From contig UQYH01000061.1 in the NCBI GenBank assembly GCA_900545185.1, positions 1 to 14,144 on the forward strand: a stretch of 14,144 nucleotides of DNA, written 5' to 3'. The DNA is from an uncultured Eubacteriales bacterium (lineage in GTDB: Bacteria; Bacillota; Clostridia; UBA1381; UBA9506). This document shows positions 1 through 8,690 of this stretch, in pieces. The notes under the pieces are model-generated. The model did no database searches. It was not told the DNA's origin and worked only from the letters and a program-made list of their open reading frames with translations. A program made the position numbers and the translations under genes. The first letter of the stretch is position 1; every line of letters starts with the position of its first letter.

Positions 1-14
1 TCAGGAGGTCTGTT

Positions 15-326
15 ATGTCGCTTGAAATGGTTCAAACAATTAAAAAAGCAGAGGAGGCGGCCGAACAAGCCGAACGGGCGGCGAAGGAGGAAGCAAAAAG
101 ACTGCTGAAGGAGGCTTCCGAGCAGGCGTATCGGCTTCTCGGCCGACAGGAGGAGGAAGCCGAAGCCGAAGCGCAGGCGCGCATACAAAAGGCCGAAGCC
201 GATGCAAAAACAGAATGTGAGGCTATTTGCAAAAAGGCAGAGCGTGAAGCGGCTGTGCTCCGCACACGTGCAGAAGCGCATATGGATGAAGCAGTTGCGC
301 ATATTATTGAATCCATTCGGCACTGA
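15..326 (+). CDS. ntpF: V/A-type ATPase peripheral stalk subunit G (also called H)
   Basis: This 103-residue protein is almost entirely charged alpha-helix, rich in Ala, Glu, Lys and Arg, with no hydrophobic segment, as expected for the small partner of subunit E. In V/A-type ATPases the E-G coiled coil forms the peripheral stalk that stops the A3B3 head turning with the rotor. AGGAGG lies at positions 3-8, just before the ATG, so the start is secure. It is the first visible gene of the operon and is followed 14 bp later by subunit I, the gene order known from Thermus and Enterococcus. Naming varies: NtpF in Enterococcus hirae, subunit G or H elsewhere. The coiled-coil sequence alone is not diagnostic; the call rests on size, composition and position. 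The operon promoter, and any earlier gene, lies outside the window. Confidence 0.85.
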   Translation: MSLEMVQTIKKAEEAAEQAERAAKEEAKRLLKEASEQAYRLLGRQEEEAEAEAQARIQKAEADAKTECEAICKKAEREAAVLRTRAEAHMDEAVAHIIESIRH

Positions 327-340
327 GGGAGGGGTTTTAC

Positions 341-2260
341 ATGGCAATTGTGCCAATGCATAAAGTTTTTTTGGCCGGTATGCAAAAAGAGCGCGGCCAA
401 ATTTTAGATACCTTGCAGCATATGGGTGTTGTTCAAATCGACGCGTTTGAAGCCTCGGAGCAAGAGAAGTTTCAAGCCTATTTAAGCCCGGCATCCTATG
501 CAGCCGAATTAAACCGGACAGAAGATGCATTGTTTCAAATTAAAACGGCGATTGATGCGCTCTCTGTTTACGACACTTCAAAAAAGCCTTTGTTTGCCGC
601 AAAACGTGCTATTTCCCGGCAAGAGTGGGCGGAGCTGGCAGAACGCGCACCGACGATTTTGGCGCAGGCAAAGCAAATTTCAGAGCGTCTGGAGGCTATG
701 CGGTCGCTGGCGGCGCAGCAAAATCAGCTGGAAAACCAAACAGCGCAGCTTGCGGCCTATAAGCGTTATGAGCTGCCGCTGGATGACGTAGGAACAAAAT
801 ACACGGACTTTTTTGCAGGCAGTATATCCGCGCTGTTTTCGGCAGACGAGTTGAAGAAAAAAGCACAGAGCTTAGCGGCTGAAATTGAAGTGCTCTGCCA
901 AGATGAGGAAAATATATATATAAGCGCCGTATGCTTAAAAACCGATCACGAAGCACTGCAAGCCCTTTTGGATGAGCGCGGCTTTCGGACAGCTTTGCAA
1001 GACGGAATAAAATCGACTGCCGCGGCAGAGCTTTTGCGGCTTGAGAATTTGAAACAAAAACTGGAGGACGAAAGAGCGCAGCTGCAGCTTTCATTAACCA
1101 ACGAGGTGGATAGCCTGACCGATCTTAAAGCGGCTTACGATTATTACAAATCGCAGCAGGATAAAATTTTGGCGCAGGAAAAACTGGCGCAAACGCATGC
1201 GGTATTCTTTTTGCAGGGCTGGCTGCCGACAGAGAAGGAAGAAGCCGTAAGGAACAGCATGCAAAAAAAATTCCCGACCACGGTGCTGGAAATAACAGAG
1301 CCGGATCCGGAAGAGGAATATCCCATTCTGCTGCATAATAACCGATTTGCAGAGCCGTTTGAACTGGTAACGGAGCTTTACAGTCTGCCCGATTCGCATG
1401 AGGTTGACCCCAACGCCGTGATGTCGGTTTTCTACTTCGTCTTTTTCGGCATGATGCTCAGCGATGCGGGCTATGGTATTGTTCTGGCGCTTATAACGGG
1501 CTTTCTTTTGGCGAAATACAAGCCGGAAGGTACTATGGGCAAGCTGATGAAGATGATTTTTTTAGGCGGTATTTCCACCATCTTTTGGGGTGTTATGTTC
1601 GGCGGATGGTTCGGTGATTTATTATCCGGGATTCCGGCCTTTGCACCGCTGTGGTTTAATCCGCTGGAAAACCCGATGAAGCTTTTGCTTTGGTCGTTCG
1701 TGTTCGGCGGCGTGCATCTTGTGGCCGGCATGGCCATGAAGGCGTGGCTGCTGATCCGCAAGGGGCATTGGCTGGATGCGGTGTTTGATATAGGCCTGTG
1801 GTATATTTTGTTTGCCGGGCTTATCCTGTGGTTTGTCGGCTTTGGACCGGCGGTTACCTTAATCGGCGCAGTCGGGCTGGTGCTGACGCAGGGACGGCAT
1901 GAAAAAAATATTTTTAAAAAATTTGCAACGGGACTGTTAAGCCTGTATGATATTACAAGCTATTTAAGCGATATTTTGTCCTATTCACGTCTTTTGGCGC
2001 TGGGACTGGCTACGGGCGTTATCGGTCAGGTGGTTAACACAATGGCAAAGCTCGGCGGTAACAATGTGCTCGGCATTATCATGTTTGTGCTGGTGCTTTT
2101 GGTGGGACACACCTTTAACATTGCCATTAACACCTTGGGTGCATATGTTCATTCCAGCCGTTTGCAGTATGTTGAATTTTTCGGCAAATTCTATTCGGGC
2201 GGCGGACACGCTTTTACGCCGTTTCAAACGGACTCGCGCTATGTGGCGGTTCAAAAATAA
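341..2260 (+). CDS. ntpI: V/A-type ATPase subunit I (membrane stator, a-subunit homologue)
   Basis: This 639-residue protein has the two-part layout of subunit I. About 340 N-terminal residues are cytoplasmic, with long coiled-coil stretches (roughly 90-130 and 225-290) that clamp the peripheral stalks. The C-terminal half is a multi-helix membrane domain. The family signature FFGMMLSDAGYG is at about residues 368-379. The segment YSRLLALGLATG carries Arg550, which matches the essential stator arginine that releases the ion from the ring carboxylate during rotation. Length is normal for the family. The start ATG follows GAGGGAGGGG with a 6-nt spacer. The gene lies between the G and K genes. 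A 74-bp gap with a hairpin separates it from subunit K. Together with the K ring it forms the ion path across the membrane. Confidence 0.96.
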   Translation: MAIVPMHKVFLAGMQKERGQILDTLQHMGVVQIDAFEASEQEKFQAYLSPASYAAELNRTEDALFQIKTAIDALSVYDTSKKPLFAAKRAISRQEWAELAERAPTILAQAKQISERLEAMRSLAAQQNQLENQTAQLAAYKRYELPLDDVGTKYTDFFAGSISALFSADELKKKAQSLAAEIEVLCQDEENIYISAVCLKTDHEALQALLDERGFRTALQDGIKSTAAAELLRLENLKQKLEDERAQLQLSLTNEVDSLTDLKAAYDYYKSQQDKILAQEKLAQTHAVFFLQGWLPTEKEEAVRNSMQKKFPTTVLEITEPDPEEEYPILLHNNRFAEPFELVTELYSLPDSHEVDPNAVMSVFYFVFFGMMLSDAGYGIVLALITGFLLAKYKPEGTMGKLMKMIFLGGISTIFWGVMFGGWFGDLLSGIPAFAPLWFNPLENPMKLLLWSFVFGGVHLVAGMAMKAWLLIRKGHWLDAVFDIGLWYILFAGLILWFVGFGPAVTLIGAVGLVLTQGRHEKNIFKKFATGLLSLYDITSYLSDILSYSRLLALGLATGVIGQVVNTMAKLGGNNVLGIIMFVLVLLVGHTFNIAINTLGAYVHSSRLQYVEFFGKFYSGGGHAFTPFQTDSRYVAVQK

Positions 2261-2261
2261 A

Positions 2262-2292
2262 CGGTTTTTCTTGCTGCTGCACTGAAAAGCCG
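2262..2292 (+). promoter_or_regulatory. Intercistronic hairpin between subunits I and K
   Basis: CGGTTTTTC (2262-2270) can pair with GAAAAGCCG (2284-2292) around a 13-nt loop, giving a 9-bp stem with one G-U pair. No T-run follows, so it is not a classic terminator. It sits in the only long gap of the early operon, directly ahead of the ring subunit, which is needed in many copies per complex. A role in mRNA processing or stability is inference only. Confidence 0.3.
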
Positions 2293-2334
2293 AGATAATA
2301 TAACTAAGTAAAAAATGTTTTGGAGGTAAGCAAA

Positions 2335-2844
2335 ATGATTTCTATGGCAACAACACATTGGTATGAAATTTTGTTTTCGGGCACAGGTTTGGCGCTGTTG
2401 GGTGCGGCGCTGTCGGTCATTTTGGCTGGTATCGGCTCGGCGCGCGGCGTCGGCATTGTCGGCGAGGCAGCTTCGGGCTTGGTTTCTGAAAATCCAGACC
2501 GCTTTGGTCAATGCTTGCTTTTGCAGGCGTTGCCGGGTACACAGGGTATTTACGGCTTGCTGATTGCCTTTGTCATTCTGTTTCGGCTGGGACTTTTGGG
2601 TGGCAGCTATCAGCCGATTGAGCTGGCAACGGGGATGTCTTACTTTTTTGCGGCGCTCCCCATGGCCTTTGTCGGCTATTTCTCGGCTGTGGCACAGGGA
2701 CGCGTTTCGGCTTCGGCAGTCGGCATTATTGCCAAAAATCCCGGTGACCTTGCAAAGGGCATAACCTTTGCGGCCATGGTAGAAACCTATGCGGTTCTGG
2801 CGCTGTTGGCTTCCATTTTAATGCTGTTTTTCGGCATTCAGTAA
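2335..2844 (+). CDS. ntpK: V/A-type ATPase subunit K (four-helix rotor-ring proteolipid)
   Basis: Ten or so copies of this 169-residue hydrophobic protein would form the rotating membrane ring. It shows four transmembrane helices in two hairpins (about 12-42, 60-85, 100-125 and 142-166), the duplicated form typical of V-type rings. The ion-binding carboxylate Glu150 is in the fourth helix (AAMVETYAVL). The matching place in helix two has LPGTQGIYG instead of an acid, so each four-helix subunit carries one acid. Leu66, Thr69, Gln70, Tyr73, Gln121 and Glu150 correspond to all the Na+ ligands of Enterococcus hirae NtpK (Leu61, Thr64, Gln65, Tyr68, Gln110, Glu139). Na+ coupling is therefore predicted, not shown. 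The start is ATG 2335, with TGGAGG 8 nt upstream. A longer frame from TTG 2320 would begin inside that binding site and is rejected. Confidence 0.96.
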   Translation: MISMATTHWYEILFSGTGLALLGAALSVILAGIGSARGVGIVGEAASGLVSENPDRFGQCLLLQALPGTQGIYGLLIAFVILFRLGLLGGSYQPIELATGMSYFFAALPMAFVGYFSAVAQGRVSASAVGIIAKNPGDLAKGITFAAMVETYAVLALLASILMLFFGIQ

Positions 2845-2899
2845 GCGGCAGCTCAATCGGCCAAGGTAAAACACCTGAAAGGGAAAAAGAGGTGGTCAT

Positions 2900-3505
2900 A
2901 TGTCCGGATTGGACAAAATTTTAGAAGAAATTGAATCGGATGGCCGTGCCAAGGCAGATGCCGTGATGCGCCGTGCCGAACAGGAGGCGCAGGCCATTCG
3001 GGAAAAGGCCATGCAGGAGGCACAGGCAGCCAAGGCCAAAAGACTGGAAGAAGCTGAAAAAGAGGCGCAGCGTGCGCGTGAGCGTGTTATCAGCGCAGCC
3101 GAGCTTGCAGCCAGGCAGGAGCTTTTGCGCGTGCGGCAATCGCTGCTTGCGGATTGCTTTCAAAAAGCGCATGATGCGATTTTATCCATGCCGGTGTATG
3201 ATTATGAAGAGCTTTTGTGCGACTTGATTGCACGTGTGGCCGATGGCGGTGAAGAAATACTGTTATGTCAGCGTGACCGCGATCGCATTAGCCTGCTTCG
3301 GTTTTTGGTAATGGTGAACAACAAGCTCAAGCTGGAGGGGTTGGACACGCCGGGGCTTTTAATGAGCGATGAAGTGTTGGAGGCCGATGGCGGATTTGTT
3401 TTAAAAAAGGGTGATATTACGGTGAACTGTTCGCTGAAGATGCTGCTTTCGGAAAAGCGTGAAGTGCTTGAAGGCTCTTTGGCGGCAATACTATGTAAGG
3501 AGTGA
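2900..3505 (+). CDS. ntpE: V/A-type ATPase peripheral stalk subunit E
   Basis: The 201-residue protein has the expected two parts. A long charged N-terminal helix (about 1-90, rich in Ala, Glu, Arg and Lys) pairs with subunit G. A globular C-terminal domain (about 95-201) binds the top of the catalytic head. It begins MSGLDKILEEIESDGRAKAD, a typical E-subunit opening with a helix that anchors near subunits I and C. The length is usual for bacterial E subunits. The start ATG follows AGAGGTGG. It lies 55 bp after subunit K and ends 5 bp before the chosen start of subunit C. The helix alone would be ambiguous, but the C-terminal half and the gene order make the call firm. Confidence 0.93.
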   Translation: MSGLDKILEEIESDGRAKADAVMRRAEQEAQAIREKAMQEAQAAKAKRLEEAEKEAQRARERVISAAELAARQELLRVRQSLLADCFQKAHDAILSMPVYDYEELLCDLIARVADGGEEILLCQRDRDRISLLRFLVMVNNKLKLEGLDTPGLLMSDEVLEADGGFVLKKGDITVNCSLKMLLSEKREVLEGSLAAILCKE

Positions 3506-3510
3506 GCCCG

Positions 3511-4464
3511 GTGAAGATAAAAGACACAGCGTTTGCTTATGCCGTCTCTAAAATACGGGCGAAGGAAACACAAATGCTGGGAGAAGCGTGCCTAATGCGT
3601 ATGGCAGACGCCGAGGGGACAGAGGAGGCAATTAAAATTCTGCGTGAAGCCGGTTACAGCGGCAGCACGCAGGAGGAAATGCTGGCGGATGAGCTTGCCA
3701 AAACCTATCGGCTGCTGGCAGAGATTTCACCGCTTCCCGAGGCTTTTCGTCTGTTTATGGTCAAAAGTGATTATCATAACATAAAAGTTTTGATAAAGGC
3801 TGAATATTTGGGCAAGGACTATGATTTTTTATTAAAATCGGACGGCCGTATTGCACCCGGGCGGCTGAAGGACATCATCACAAGCCGTGTGCTGACCGAT
3901 CTTTCGCCAATTATGCAAAAAGCCGTACTCTCGGCCATTGATACGCTGGCCAAAACCGATAATCCGCAATTTGCGGATTTGATTTTGGATAAGGCGGCCT
4001 ATGCGGAAATGCGCAGCATGGCAGCCGATGCGGACAGCGCATTTATACAGGAACTCGTTAAGGTAATGATTGACCTTGCCAATTTGCGGATGCTGCTGCG
4101 CGTGCAAAAAATGGGTAAAAATGTTGAATTTCTGCTTCGCGCTTTAATTCCGGACGGTACGATTTCTCCCGAAACACTGGCGCGTGAGCTGCCGAAGCCG
4201 TTTGCGGAATTTCTCCGCGCAACTCCTTACAGGGAGCTGGCAGAATTTACGCAAAACGCGGCAGAATTTGAACAGGCAACCGAAGGGTATTTGCTCAGGC
4301 GGTGCAAACAGGCGCGGTACGTTGCCTTCGGCATTGAACCGCTTGTTGCGTATCTGCTGGCAAAAGAGCACGAAATTAAACAGGTGCGCTTGGTTTTAAC
4401 GGGTAAAAAAAATGCGCTGCCGACAGATCAGATTAAAGAAAGGCTGCGTGAGAGCTATGCATAA
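3511..4464 (+). CDS. ntpC: V/A-type ATPase subunit C (rotor adaptor, d-subunit homologue)
   Basis: Subunit C is the funnel-shaped, all-helical adaptor that links the central stalk (D-F) to the membrane K ring. The 317-residue protein is helix-rich and lacks membrane segments. It opens with the family-like AYAVSKIRAKETQML stretch near residue 10 and has the repeated short helices expected of this family (for example LFMVKSDYHNIKVLIKA near residue 90). The GTG at 3511 is chosen because AAGGAG lies 8 nt upstream. A second GTG at 3502 overlaps the end of subunit E and would place that ribosome site after the start. The gene lies between E and F as in other bacterial V/A operons and overlaps subunit F by 8 nt, implying coupled translation. 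Confidence 0.94.
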   Translation: MKIKDTAFAYAVSKIRAKETQMLGEACLMRMADAEGTEEAIKILREAGYSGSTQEEMLADELAKTYRLLAEISPLPEAFRLFMVKSDYHNIKVLIKAEYLGKDYDFLLKSDGRIAPGRLKDIITSRVLTDLSPIMQKAVLSAIDTLAKTDNPQFADLILDKAAYAEMRSMAADADSAFIQELVKVMIDLANLRMLLRVQKMGKNVEFLLRALIPDGTISPETLARELPKPFAEFLRATPYRELAEFTQNAAEFEQATEGYLLRRCKQARYVAFGIEPLVAYLLAKEHEIKQVRLVLTGKKNALPTDQIKERLRESYA

Positions 4465-4771
4465 AATCGGTATCATCGGCGATAAGGACAGTGTGATGGG
4501 CTTTTCGGCTTTGGGGCTTTCGGTGCGGTATTGTGAAAACGCATCCGAAGCCAAAGAAGCATTGCGCGAGATGGAGGATTACGGCATTATATATATCACA
4601 GAGAATTTGTTTGCGCAAATCTCGGAACTGCACGCGGCATATCGCGATAGAGTTACACCGGCGCTTGTGCCGATCCCCAGCAATCGGGGCAGCCTGGGGC
4701 TGGGTATGGCTCGGGTGAAGAGCAACATAGAACGTGCCGTTGGTGCGGATATTATCGGAGAGAGTGAATAA
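4457..4771 (+). CDS. ntpG: V/A-type ATPase subunit F (central stalk)
   Basis: Subunit F binds the tip of subunit D in the central stalk and is thought to tune ATP hydrolysis. The 104-residue protein has the small Rossmann-like fold pattern of the family: KIGIIGDKDSVMGFSALGL at the start, IIYITENLFAQ in the middle, and PIPSNRGSLGLGM followed by a helix ending in AVGAD near the C-terminus. Full length is normal. The ATG at 4457 overlaps the last 8 nt of subunit C. A GTG at 4448 in the same frame would add three residues and cannot be excluded, because the only upstream purine tract (AGAAAGG, from 4438) is nearer to it. Enterococcus calls this gene ntpG; most other nomenclatures use F. Confidence 0.93.
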   Translation: MHKIGIIGDKDSVMGFSALGLSVRYCENASEAKEALREMEDYGIIYITENLFAQISELHAAYRDRVTPALVPIPSNRGSLGLGMARVKSNIERAVGADIIGESE

Positions 4772-4783
4772 TGAGGTGATACA

Positions 4784-6550
4784 ATGAGTAAAGGAACGGT
4801 AGTTAAGGTATCCGGCCCTTTGGTTGTGGCAGAGGGCATGCGTGACGCCGATATGTTTGACGTTGTGCGTGTGGGTGATGAACGTTTAATCGGCGAAATT
4901 ATTGAAATGCACGGAGACCGCGCATCCATTCAGGTGTATGAGGAAACAGCCGGTCTTGGACCGGGGGTTCCCGTTATTTCTACGGGTGCGCCGCTTTCGG
5001 TTGAATTGGCGCCGGGCATGATTGAGCATATGTATGACGGGATTCAGCGCCCCTTGGAGCGCATGATGGAGGTTTCGGGCAGCAACATTCGCCGCGGCAT
5101 TGATTTGCCCGCGGTGGATCATGAAAAAAAGTGGCATCTCGTGCCGCAAAAGGCGGCAGGGGACATGGTCATCTTCGGCGATGTGCTGGGCACCGTGCAG
5201 GAAACGGATGTTGTGGTTCATAAAATTATGGTACCGCAGGGAGCGGACGGCGAAATTATTTCGATTACCGAGGGAGATTATACGGTAGATGAGCCGTTTT
5301 GTAAAATTAAGGGTAAAGACGGCAAGGTGCGTGAACTTCCCATGCTGCAGCGCTGGCCTGTCCGCAAAGGGAGGCCGTATAAAAGCAAGCTGCCGCTTGA
5401 TGAACCGCTGATTACCGGTCAGCGTGTGATGGATACCTTTTTCCCCATTGCGCGCGGCGGTGTAGCGGCCATACCGGGGCCGTTCGGCAGCGGTAAAACG
5501 GTGGTACAGCATCAGCTTGCCAAGTGGGCGGATGCCGATATTGTCATTTACATCGGCTGCGGCGAACGCGGCAACGAAATGACGGATGTTCTGCACGAAT
5601 TTCCCGAAATTGTAGACCCCAAAACAGGACAATCCCTCATGAAGCGTACCGTGCTGATTGCCAACACCTCCGATATGCCTGTGGCAGCGCGTGAGTCCTG
5701 TATTTACACAGGCATTACCATAGCCGAATACTTCCGCGATATGGGCTATTCGGTCGTATTGCTGGCCGATTCCACCTCGCGCTGGGCTGAGGCGCTGCGC
5801 GAAATGTCCGGCCGATTGGAGGAAATGCCCGGCGAAGAAGGGTATCCGGCTTATTTGGGTTCACGTTTGGCGCAGTTTTACGAACGGGCAGGCAAGGTCA
5901 CCTGCTGCGGCAGCGAGGAAACCATCGGTTCCGTTTCGGCCGTGGGCGCGGTTTCGCCGCCGGGCGGCGATATATCGGAGCCTGTTTCGCAGGCAACGCT
6001 GCGCATTGTCAAGGTCTTTTGGGGGCTGGATGCAAACCTTGCCTATCGGCGTCATTTCCCCTCTATAAACTGGCTTAACAGCTATTCGCTGTATGTGGAT
6101 AGGCTGGCCGATTGGTATAACAGCCGCGTTTCCAAAAACTGGACAAAGCTGCGTACCGCCTGCATGCAGCTGCTGCAAAAAGAAGCGGAGCTGGAGGAAA
6201 TTGTCAAGCTCGTCGGTGTGGACGCGCTTTCGGCAGGTGACCGATTAAGCCTGGAGGCAGCGCGCTCCATTCGTGAAGATTATTTGCAGCAAAACGCCTT
6301 TGACGAGGTGGATACGTACACCTCTATACAAAAGCAGTTTTGTTTGCTGGAACTGGTGCTGAGCTATTATGAACAGGCACAAAAGGCGCTGGCGCAGGGC
6401 GCTTCGATTGAAGCGGTGACGGATTTGCCCGTGCGTACGCGCATTGCCAAGGCAAAGCTTGTGCCCGAGCAGGATATGGAAACAGCGTTTGACGAACTGA
6501 TGCAGGCCATTGTAAGCGAAACAGAGGCGCTTGGCCGAAAGGAGGGGTAG
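4784..6550 (+). CDS. ntpA: V/A-type ATPase catalytic subunit A
   Basis: This 588-residue protein carries the nucleotide hydrolysis or synthesis sites, three per complex, at A-B interfaces. The N-terminal beta-barrel (about 1-70) is followed by the A-specific bulge domain (about 110-190). The P-loop GPFGSGKT is at residues 232-239, with Lys238 and Thr239. GCGERGNEM supplies the catalytic Glu261 and Arg262, the same numbers as in Enterococcus hirae NtpA. The Walker-B region VVLLADSTSRWAEALRE is near residue 325, then EEMPGEEGYPAYL. The helical C-terminal domain fills the rest. All catalytic residues are intact and the length is normal. The ATG follows GAGGTGATACA, 12 bp after subunit F. It works with subunit B, which starts 3 bp after its stop codon. 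Confidence 0.98.
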   Translation: MSKGTVVKVSGPLVVAEGMRDADMFDVVRVGDERLIGEIIEMHGDRASIQVYEETAGLGPGVPVISTGAPLSVELAPGMIEHMYDGIQRPLERMMEVSGSNIRRGIDLPAVDHEKKWHLVPQKAAGDMVIFGDVLGTVQETDVVVHKIMVPQGADGEIISITEGDYTVDEPFCKIKGKDGKVRELPMLQRWPVRKGRPYKSKLPLDEPLITGQRVMDTFFPIARGGVAAIPGPFGSGKTVVQHQLAKWADADIVIYIGCGERGNEMTDVLHEFPEIVDPKTGQSLMKRTVLIANTSDMPVAARESCIYTGITIAEYFRDMGYSVVLLADSTSRWAEALREMSGRLEEMPGEEGYPAYLGSRLAQFYERAGKVTCCGSEETIGSVSAVGAVSPPGGDISEPVSQATLRIVKVFWGLDANLAYRRHFPSINWLNSYSLYVDRLADWYNSRVSKNWTKLRTACMQLLQKEAELEEIVKLVGVDALSAGDRLSLEAARSIREDYLQQNAFDEVDTYTSIQKQFCLLELVLSYYEQAQKALAQGASIEAVTDLPVRTRIAKAKLVPEQDMETAFDELMQAIVSETEALGRKEG

Positions 6551-6553
6551 GCT

Positions 6554-7945
6554 GTGGCTAAAGAATATAAAACCATACAAGAGGTGGCAGGACCGCTGAT
6601 GGTTGTTGACCATGTGGAAGGCGCCACTTACTACGAATTGGGTGAAATTAAGCTGAAAAACGGCGAAACACGCCGCTGCCGTGTGCTGGAGGTGGACGGA
6701 GACAGAGCCGTTGTGCAGCTGTTTGAAAGTGCAACGGGTATTAATTTGGCAGAAAGCACGGTACGGTTTTTGGGGCATGGTCTCGAGCTGGGTGTATCGG
6801 CCGATATGCTGGGACGCGTGTTCGACGGAATGGGCAAGCCCATAGACGGCGGCCCGGATCTGATCCCCGAGGCGCGCAAGGATATTAACGGCGAACCGAT
6901 GAATCCGGCCGCGCGTGACTATCCCAATGAATTTATTCAAACAGGTATTTCTGCCATTGATGGATTAAACACGCTTGTGCGTGGACAAAAGCTGCCTATT
7001 TTCTCCGGCTCAGGCTTGCCGCATGCCAATCTGGCGGCACAAATTGCACGTCAGGCACAGGTGCGCGGTACAGATGCAAAGTTTGCCGTTGTATTTGCGG
7101 CCATGGGCATTACGTTTGAAGAGGCCGATTATTTTATTACGGACTTTAAAAAAACAGGTGCCATCGACCGTACCGTTATGTTTATGAATTTGGCGAACGA
7201 CCCGGCCATCGAACGGATTTCAACACCGCGTATGGCTCTTACGGCGGCAGAATATTTGGCGTTTACCGAAAATATGCATGTGCTGGTTATTATGACGGAT
7301 ATTACAAACTATGCCGAGGCGCTGCGTGAAGTATCGGCGGCGCGTAAGGAGGTACCGGGTCGGCGCGGCTACCCCGGATATTTATATACGGATCTTGCAA
7401 CCATGTATGAACGTGCAGGACGCAAAAAAGGCGCTTCCGGCAGCATTACGCTGATTCCTATTTTAACCATGCCGGAGGATGATAAAACCCACCCCATCCC
7501 CGATTTAACGGGCTATATTACCGAAGGGCAGATTATTTTAAGCCGCGAGCTGTACCGCAAAAATATTATGCCGCCGATTGATGTGCTGCCCTCCCTTTCG
7601 CGTTTAAAGGATAAGGGCATTGGCGCGGGCAAAACCCGTGAAGACCATGCGGCAACCATGAATCAGCTGTTTGCGGCCTACGCACGCGGCAAGGAAGCTA
7701 AGGAACTGATGGTCATTTTGGGTGAATCGGCACTGACGGAAACGGACAGACTGTTTGCGCGCTTTGCCGACAGCTTTGAAAAGGAATACGTCTCCCAGGG
7801 GTACGAAACCAATCGTACAATTGAAGAGACGCTGGACATAGGCTGGAAACTTTTGACGATTTTGCCGCGCGGCGAACTGAAGCGGATTCGGGATGATATG
7901 ATTGACAAATATCTGCCGCAAACAGAGGACGGAAAGGAAGGGTAA
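6554..7945 (+). CDS. ntpB: V/A-type ATPase regulatory/nucleotide-binding subunit B
   Basis: Subunit B alternates with A in the hexameric head. The 463-residue protein has the N-terminal beta-barrel, a central RecA-like domain and a helical C-terminal domain. In place of a working P-loop it has FSGSGLPHANLAAQIARQ near residue 155, the normal non-catalytic B form. VLPSLSRLKDKGIG contains Arg350, which matches the arginine finger that reaches into the catalytic site of A; the number is the same as in Enterococcus hirae NtpB. The EVPGRRGYPGYLYTDLATMY stretch is also typical. It starts at GTG 6554 behind AAAGGAGGGG, just after the stop of subunit A, and ends 3 bp before subunit D, so translation of A, B and D is probably coupled. 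Length and motifs show no damage. Confidence 0.98.
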   Translation: MAKEYKTIQEVAGPLMVVDHVEGATYYELGEIKLKNGETRRCRVLEVDGDRAVVQLFESATGINLAESTVRFLGHGLELGVSADMLGRVFDGMGKPIDGGPDLIPEARKDINGEPMNPAARDYPNEFIQTGISAIDGLNTLVRGQKLPIFSGSGLPHANLAAQIARQAQVRGTDAKFAVVFAAMGITFEEADYFITDFKKTGAIDRTVMFMNLANDPAIERISTPRMALTAAEYLAFTENMHVLVIMTDITNYAEALREVSAARKEVPGRRGYPGYLYTDLATMYERAGRKKGASGSITLIPILTMPEDDKTHPIPDLTGYITEGQIILSRELYRKNIMPPIDVLPSLSRLKDKGIGAGKTREDHAATMNQLFAAYARGKEAKELMVILGESALTETDRLFARFADSFEKEYVSQGYETNRTIEETLDIGWKLLTILPRGELKRIRDDMIDKYLPQTEDGKEG

Positions 7946-7948
7946 ACA

Positions 7949-8629
7949 GTGGCCAGGCTGAATGTGAATCCGACACGTATGGAACTGACAAAGCTGAAAA
8001 AACGTCTGGTTACGGCTCAGCGCGGTCATAAGCTGCTTAAGGATAAGCGTGATGAGCTGATGAAGCAGTTTTTATCGCTTGCAAGGCAAAACCGTGCGCT
8101 GCGGCGTGCGGTGGAGCAAGAGCTGGATGCGGCCTATAAAAGCTTTGTTATGGCACGGGGTGTAATGAGTGATGAAAGCATGGAGGAAGCCCTCATGTTC
8201 CCGAAGCAATCCGTAGGGGCAGATATTGCAATCAAAAATATTATGAGCGTCAATGTACCGGAATTTCATTTTACGCAAACAGGCAGCCGTGACGATGTGT
8301 ATGCCTACGGCTTGGCCGAGACCTCCGGCGAACTGGATTTGGCAATTGATGCGCTGGCAGAGGTGACCCCTAAGCTTTTAGAGCTGGCAGGAATTGAAAA
8401 ATCCTGTGATTTGCTGGCGCAGGAGATTGAAAAAACCAGGCGGCGCGTTAATGCCCTGGAGCATGTTATGATTCCGCAGCTTACGGAAACTATCCGTTTT
8501 ATCACCATGAAGCTGGAGGAAAACGAACGTGGCAACATTACGCGCCTGATGAAGGTGAAGGATATGATGATTGCCGAAAATTTAGAGGCCAAGCATAGGG
8601 CAGAGTCGGCTTCGGCATCCGAAGCATAG
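7949..8629 (+). CDS. ntpD: V/A-type ATPase subunit D (central rotor shaft)
   Basis: Subunit D is the long antiparallel coiled-coil shaft that turns inside the A3B3 head and carries torque to subunit C and the K ring. The 226-residue protein begins with the family signature NPTRMELTKLKKRLVTAQRG, then GHKLLKDKRDELM, predicting the N-terminal helix. It ends with the paired C-terminal helix (about 150-215), including RRVNALEHVMIPQL. The start is GTG 7949 with GGAAGGG a few bases upstream. It is the last gene of the operon. The tail SASASEA is slightly longer than in many homologues and low in complexity, which is unlikely to matter. No further ATPase gene follows; the next gene is on the opposite strand beyond a terminator. 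Confidence 0.96.
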   Translation: MARLNVNPTRMELTKLKKRLVTAQRGHKLLKDKRDELMKQFLSLARQNRALRRAVEQELDAAYKSFVMARGVMSDESMEEALMFPKQSVGADIAIKNIMSVNVPEFHFTQTGSRDDVYAYGLAETSGELDLAIDALAEVTPKLLELAGIEKSCDLLAQEIEKTRRRVNALEHVMIPQLTETIRFITMKLEENERGNITRLMKVKDMMIAENLEAKHRAESASASEA

Positions 8630-8690
8630 CGGACGGCCTAACAAGCCATATGGAAAGATTATCAGGTTAAATGCGAAAAATAACTCGTAG

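Noticed and set aside
4886..5632. A 248-codon open frame antisense to the ATPase A subunit gene
   Set aside because: Its translation is His/Arg/Asn-rich with no recognisable domain. It lies wholly inside a highly conserved gene and has no ribosome site, so it is a shadow of the codon bias of that gene.
6245..6940. A 231-codon open frame antisense to the A/B subunit junction
   Set aside because: Same reasons: low-complexity translation, no start signals, and full overlap with two certain genes.
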